Assembly: GCA_937967705.1 (NCBI GenBank)
Contig: CALCJG010000032.1
Span: 1 to 9,623, forward strand
Direction of reading: 5' to 3'
Length of the DNA: 9,623 nt
Origin: an uncultured Spirochaetia bacterium
GTDB lineage: Bacteria > Spirochaetota > UBA4802 > JAGODF01
Both the position numbers and the translations under genes were made by a program. Every line of letters begins with the position of its first letter. Position 1 is the stretch's first letter. This document shows positions 6,828 to 9,623 of this stretch, in pieces. The notes beneath the pieces were generated by a model. It had not been told where the DNA came from, ran no database searches, and was given only the letters and a program-made list of their open reading frames with translations.

Positions 6828-7676
6828 CTATACAACAAAACCGTTCTTTTCACACCAGTCCCGAATCAGATCATATTCGTCATCGCTGATGATATTGGTA
6901 TGCACTCCGGCGGGGAAAACCCCCTGGTCGATCTCTGATCGGTAGCGGCTCACGGTATTCAGTACCATCTCCCGCAGGTTGACGTAATCCGGCGAATGTT
7001 TGAATTTACGCCGGTTCATCCCCAGAAGATCATATACGATCAGCACCTGTCCGTCGCAGAAGGGGCCCGCCCCGATCCCGATGGTCGGGATGGCGATGTT
7101 TTCCGTTATAACCTTTGAAACCCTGCCGGGGATTTTCTCCAAAATCATCAGGTCCGCACCTGCTTCCTCAAGCAGCCTGGCCCCTTTCAGAAGCTCCGTC
7201 GCTTCGGAAAACTGCTTCCCCTTGGCAATCTTACCCTGCTTCATCCTCTCCTGATCATGCTGCGGATTCAATCCGATATGACACATCACAGGGACGCCGT
7301 TCTTCTTAAGTTCCCGAAGGATGTTTTCCCGAATGCCCTCGAACTTGACCGCATCCGCGCCGATATCCACCAGCCTCTTTGCATTTTCCACGGCCTCCCC
7401 GGGGGTTTCATAGGTTTTATAGGGAAGGTCAACCACCAGGAAGATGTCCTTCTTCGCACGGCACACAGCCCTGGTATGATGAATCATATCCTCCAGGGTG
7501 ACCTCCGTTTCATCCCTGTAACCCAGGACATTGGTTCCCACGCTGTCCCCGAGGATGATCATGTCGATGCCTGCTTCTTCCAGAATTTCCGTGGTGAGAA
7601 AATCGTAGGATGTCAGAACGGAGATCTTCTGATTTCTTCTCTTCTTCTCTCTGAGGAACTCCAGCGTTTTTTTCAT
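6828..7676 (-). CDS. panB: 3-methyl-2-oxobutanoate hydroxymethyltransferase family protein (PanB-like)
   Basis: A 282-residue TIM-barrel enzyme of the PEP mutase/PanB superfamily. PanB adds a hydroxymethyl group from methylene-tetrahydrofolate to 3-methyl-2-oxobutanoate, giving ketopantoate, the first committed step of pantothenate and CoA synthesis. The active-site set of the E. coli enzyme is present at the expected spacing: D44-S45 (GDSVG), D83 (VVDLPY), K111 and E113 (VKFEG), H133 (CHIGL) and the catalytic E180 (ILEKIP), with IGIGAG at 200-205. The loop after HIGLNPQ (138-155) is unlike the usual GGxxVQG segment, and the protein has an extra tail past residue 262. No panC or panD is adjacent, so a role outside pantothenate synthesis is possible. 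The chosen start follows GGAGGT by seven bases and fits the family N-terminus. An in-frame ATG at 7697 also has an excellent site (AAGGAGGG, seven bases). Confidence 0.85.
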   Translation of the reverse strand: MKKTLEFLREKKRRNQKISVLTSYDFLTTEILEEAGIDMIILGDSVGTNVLGYRDETEVTLEDMIHHTRAVCRAKKDIFLVVDLPYKTYETPGEAVENAKRLVDIGADAVKFEGIRENILRELKKNGVPVMCHIGLNPQHDQERMKQGKIAKGKQFSEATELLKGARLLEEAGADLMILEKIPGRVSKVITENIAIPTIGIGAGPFCDGQVLIVYDLLGMNRRKFKHSPDYVNLREMVLNTVSRYRSEIDQGVFPAGVHTNIISDDEYDLIRDWCEKNGFVV

Positions 7677-8215
7677 GAACGACACCTCCGCTAACATAGA
7701 TTTGCCCTCCTTCCCTCTTCGAAACGGCAGGGAGGACTGCTCAGGGTGATTCGCCTAGACGACCATCCAACGGGAGGGAACGAGTCTGCCTGCAAAAAAA
7801 CTAATACCCTGAAATGTGAAAAGGCATGCCAGTACACCTGACTTACATAGTCGTGGCTAAAAGAGCGAAGGAGACGATTTTTCATAGCTGCTCCCATCAC
7901 ATTGAGCCAGAGACCAGTGCCTTCTCCCTTAAGGGTTGATCGGTATTGGACCGGGATGTCAACCCGTTTTTACCGTTCAGGGATTTTTGCCCTGACCTTT
8001 CTCATCCCCGAAAAACCCCATCGCCTTTACTCCACACCGAATCAACAACCGACGGAAAATGCTCCCCGGACCGGGATCTGATCGTTTCATTCACACCCCT
8101 TTAATGCGGGAAAAAACGGAAATACCCCGCTTCAGGGGAAAACGTCTTGACGAATATTAACATTGTTAACATATTGACATCTATTAATATATTTAACACA
8201 TCCAGCAGGTACATT
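7677..8215. other. intergenic region between the divergent panB-like and tetR genes
   Basis: About 540 bases with no convincing gene. It holds a second ribosome site and in-frame ATG for the panB-like gene (7697), a CCCTTAAGGG palindrome (7926-7935), inverted arms GGGTTGA/TCAACCC (7933-7939 and 7959-7965), a hairpin TCAGGG/CCCTGA (7977-7982 and 7990-7995), a CCCC/GGGG hairpin (8124-8137) and the tetR promoter. A minus-strand TTGACA at 7962-7957 has no acceptable -10 box at 16-18 bases. The long leader before the panB-like gene could carry RNA control, but I recognise no known riboswitch. Confidence 0.45.
8147..8175 (+). promoter_or_regulatory. promoter of the tetR gene with overlapping palindrome
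   Basis: A -35 TTGACG (8147-8152, five of six bases), a 17-base spacer and a -10 CATATT (8170-8175, four of six) stand about 40 bases before the tetR start. The spacer contains the palindrome TTAACA-T-TGTTAA (8157-8169), exactly between the two boxes. TetR proteins commonly repress their own gene by binding such a site, so autoregulation is likely here. A second possible -35, TTGACA, lies at 8174-8179 but has no fitting -10. The surrounding DNA is AT-rich. Confidence 0.55.
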
Positions 8216-8803
8216 ATGGACAAAAAGTCGATCCAGGAACAGCGGATGAGATCCTACTTTCTCGATGCCGTTCGGGAGATCATCCGCGGCGAAGGCACCG
8301 GGGCGGTCAGCGCCCGTTCGGTTGCGGACAGGGCCGGTTATTCCTACGCAACGCTTTACAATTATTTCAAAGATATAAGGGATCTCATCTTCAGCTGTGC
8401 CGAGGACTTTATGGAAGAATGCAGGGAGTTCATCCAGAAAGGCAGAAAGGAGAAGCCCCGGGGGGCGGAAGGGATAACAGCGGCCACATCGGCCTATGCG
8501 CAATACTTTATACAGTATCCGGGAGCCTTTGAGCTCCTGTACCAGCAGAAGCCCTCGGACATCGCAACCCCCGGCTCGAGCCTCGAGGCCGTCAATGCCT
8601 TCTTCGATTCCCTCATGGGGGATGACTGGGAAATCTACCGAACCCGTAAAAAGCTCTCCGAAACCGCCTTGAGCAGGGTACGCGGGGTTCACCGGCATGC
8701 CGTTCACGGGCTTCTCTCTCTGTACCTGAACAGAAGAAAACAGGCCAGCTACAGGGAGTTCATGGAAGAGCTCAACGCTGTCAGCACCTTCCTGCTGCGA
8801 TAG
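8216..8803 (+). CDS. TetR/AcrR-family transcriptional regulator
   Basis: A 195-residue dimeric DNA-binding repressor. The N-terminal domain (about 8-58) carries the TetR helix-turn-helix at about 31-51, with ARSVADRAGYSYATLYNYF followed by KDIRDLIF, close to the family consensus. The remaining all-helical part (about 62-195) is the ligand-binding and dimer domain; the YPGAFELLYQQ and HGLLSLYL segments are typical of one large subgroup, but the ligand cannot be predicted. The ATG at 8216 is preferred over the longer open frame (from 8147) because AGCAGG lies close upstream, the extra residues would be translated from promoter DNA, and the family normally starts just before this point. It faces away from the panB-like gene and converges on a membrane protein gene, so its target may be itself or another locus. 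Confidence 0.92.
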   Translation: MDKKSIQEQRMRSYFLDAVREIIRGEGTGAVSARSVADRAGYSYATLYNYFKDIRDLIFSCAEDFMEECREFIQKGRKEKPRGAEGITAATSAYAQYFIQYPGAFELLYQQKPSDIATPGSSLEAVNAFFDSLMGDDWEIYRTRKKLSETALSRVRGVHRHAVHGLLSLYLNRRKQASYREFMEELNAVSTFLLR

Positions 8804-8941
8804 GAGATATTCTGGGATGAGAAGAAACGCAGAAGCCGTCCCGGGTTATGACCCCTTGTGGCTCTGCCGCGTATCCCTATACAGAAAGGCGGAGAGAGGC
8901 GTGGCGTCCGTTCATCCATGCCGATCGAGGAGATCCGTGGA

Positions 8942-9388
8942 TCAGACGGATTTATCCGGCATTTTATCGCGGACGGCCTGTATATCAACGGCATACCGTT
9001 TCGCCTGGATCAGGATGACCGTCAGGATGACGAGATGGGTCACCGTTAATACCGCCTTCGATGCCAGGTTTTCCCCGTGCTGAACAGGGCCGGAAGTCCA
9101 GATCAGGGTAACGACAACAGAGAAAATGACGAACAGCCTGAAGGCATGACGTTTAAAAAGCCTTTGAAATCCCATGAAGATGAGCATGCCGATCAGAGGC
9201 ATGACAATGCTTTCCGGTACTATCTGAGTCCATCCAACCGCCCTGGCCGCTGTCTCCCCCTCCATGCGTACGGATATGTTCACGTTGAAGGCATATCCCA
9301 TCAGGGCGAGAAGTGATCCGTTTATCGTGCCGATCAGTGCAGTACTCATCAGAATTGCCTTCAACAGTTTTTTCGCATTCCCGTTCAT
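8942..9388 (-). CDS. small four-helix membrane protein, resembling the DUF6069 family
   Basis: A 148-residue integral membrane protein with four predicted helices at about 9-33, 56-77, 83-100 and 110-128, a basic loop between the second and third, and a polar C-terminal tail. The pattern WTSGPV before helix 4 and LTVTHLVILTVIL within it resemble the DUF6069 group of actinobacterial and other small membrane proteins as I remember it; the role of that group is unknown. The start is the ATG at 9388, with AGAGGG seven bases upstream. The frame is also open upstream into the adapter, which makes a false 74-residue extension beginning MTGVQTCALPIS that is not part of the protein. It converges on the tetR gene with 138 bases between the stops and no clear terminator. 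A transporter-like role is only a guess. Confidence 0.75.
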   Translation of the reverse strand: MNGNAKKLLKAILMSTALIGTINGSLLALMGYAFNVNISVRMEGETAARAVGWTQIVPESIVMPLIGMLIFMGFQRLFKRHAFRLFVIFSVVVTLIWTSGPVQHGENLASKAVLTVTHLVILTVILIQAKRYAVDIQAVRDKMPDKSV

Positions 9389-9417
9389 TTCAATTCCCTC
9401 TTTTCCCCTGACCCTGT

Positions 9418-9576
9418 TTACGGCTCTGTAGACGTCGGCTTCCAGATGTCGCTCCACTTCCGCAGCCAGGGCTCCCGAAGCAGGCGATAGCAGCCCCCCC
9501 GGGAACCGTTCCAGGGCTCTTTCCACGGCGCCTGTACGGCATGCCACCGGCCTCCGGTGTAATCGTTGCTCACATG
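9418..9576 (-). CDS. possible C-terminal end of an upstream gene, truncated by the contig end
   Basis: On the minus strand a frame without a start enters from the adapter junction and ends at TAA (9420-9418), 29 bases before the ATG of the membrane protein gene. The 52 residues (HVSNDYTGGRWHAVQAPWKE... to WSDIWKPTSTEP) are rich in tryptophan (six) and use mostly G/C-ending codons, as expected of a real gene here. The competing frame in line with the membrane protein is also open but would bypass that gene's own ribosome site. A run of seven G at 9494-9500 could hide an indel. No family is recognised. If real, it is the first gene of a two-gene operon. Confidence 0.35.
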   Translation of the reverse strand, partial: HVSNDYTGGRWHAVQAPWKEPWNGSRGGCYRLLREPWLRKWSDIWKPTSTEP

Positions 9577-9623
9577 AGATCGGAAGAGCACACGTCTGAA
9601 CTCCAGTCACGAGTGGATATCTC
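9577..9623 (+). other. Illumina TruSeq adapter and index (sequencing artefact)
   Basis: The last 47 bases are the TruSeq read-1 3' adapter. They begin AGATCGGAAGAGC, run through to CTCCAGTCAC (9601-9610), continue with an index GAGTGGAT (9611-9618), which I recall as TruSeq index 23, and end in ATCTC, the start of the constant region after the index. The genomic insert ends at 9576. Its reverse complement encodes the well-known false N-terminus MTGVQTCALPIS. These bases should be removed before any gene is called here. Confidence 0.98.

Noticed and set aside
7691..7885. Minus-strand 64-codon frame starting MKNRLLRSF with GGGAG five bases upstream
   Set aside because: The ribosome site is tempting, but the frame overlaps the start region of the PanB-like gene, has no family resemblance and loses protein-like composition after about 30 residues.
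8132..8707. Minus-strand 191-codon frame
   Set aside because: It is antisense to the TetR gene, whose helix-turn-helix and ribosome site are clear.
8817..9083. Plus-strand frames after the TetR gene
   Set aside because: They are mostly antisense to the membrane protein, and no domain or good start is visible; not supported as a gene following tetR.
1..9623. CRISPR array, tRNA, rRNA, insertion sequence or toxin-antitoxin pair
   Set aside because: I looked for regularly spaced repeats, cloverleaf-type tails, transposase motifs and small paired genes and saw none that could be supported.

Overview
The window looks like ordinary bacterial chromosome at the end of a draft short-read assembly. 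Its last 47 bases are not biological: they match an Illumina TruSeq adapter plus an index sequence. GC content is roughly half by eye, genes have clear Shine-Dalgarno sites, and the content points to a free-living, motile, environmental Gram-negative bacterium. The Lcl/DUF1566-type secreted protein and the kinase that starts with a receiver domain and ends in HisKA_2 suggest Spirochaetota. The chemoreceptor, with a Tsr-like tip and a C-terminal GFEEF, looks more proteobacterial (delta-type), so the phylum is an inference only.

Layout. Bases 1-5313 are a signalling block on the minus strand. It holds a soluble receiver-PAS(x5)-HisKA_2 histidine kinase (95-3088) with its own near-consensus promoter, a small helical protein of unknown function (3197-3445), and a methyl-accepting chemotaxis protein (3559-5313) followed by a UUCG-capped intrinsic terminator. 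The chemoreceptor frame is interrupted by one in-frame TAG at codon 61. Bases 5314-5937 are an AT-rich intergenic island with several inverted repeats, including a perfect 26-bp palindrome with extra half-site copies. On the plus strand, 5938-6735 encodes an exported Lcl-domain protein. Converging on it is a divergent but active-site-complete ketopantoate hydroxymethyltransferase homologue (panB-like, 6828-7676, minus). A gap of about 540 bases leads to a TetR-family regulator (8216-8803, plus), whose promoter overlaps a palindrome. Converging on that is a small four-helix membrane protein (8942-9388, minus), preceded by what may be the C-terminus of a further gene cut off by the adapter.

How the genes work together. 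The kinase and chemoreceptor are both signal-input proteins, but each appears to have its own transcription signals and no chemotaxis cheA/cheW genes are visible, so they look like orphan sensors. The panB homologue has no panC or panD neighbour. The TetR gene probably regulates itself and may control a neighbour. I found no RNA gene, CRISPR array, insertion sequence or defence system. The observations most worth checking are the amber codon in the chemoreceptor, the palindrome cluster upstream of it, and the adapter artefact, which creates a false N-terminal extension on the last gene.
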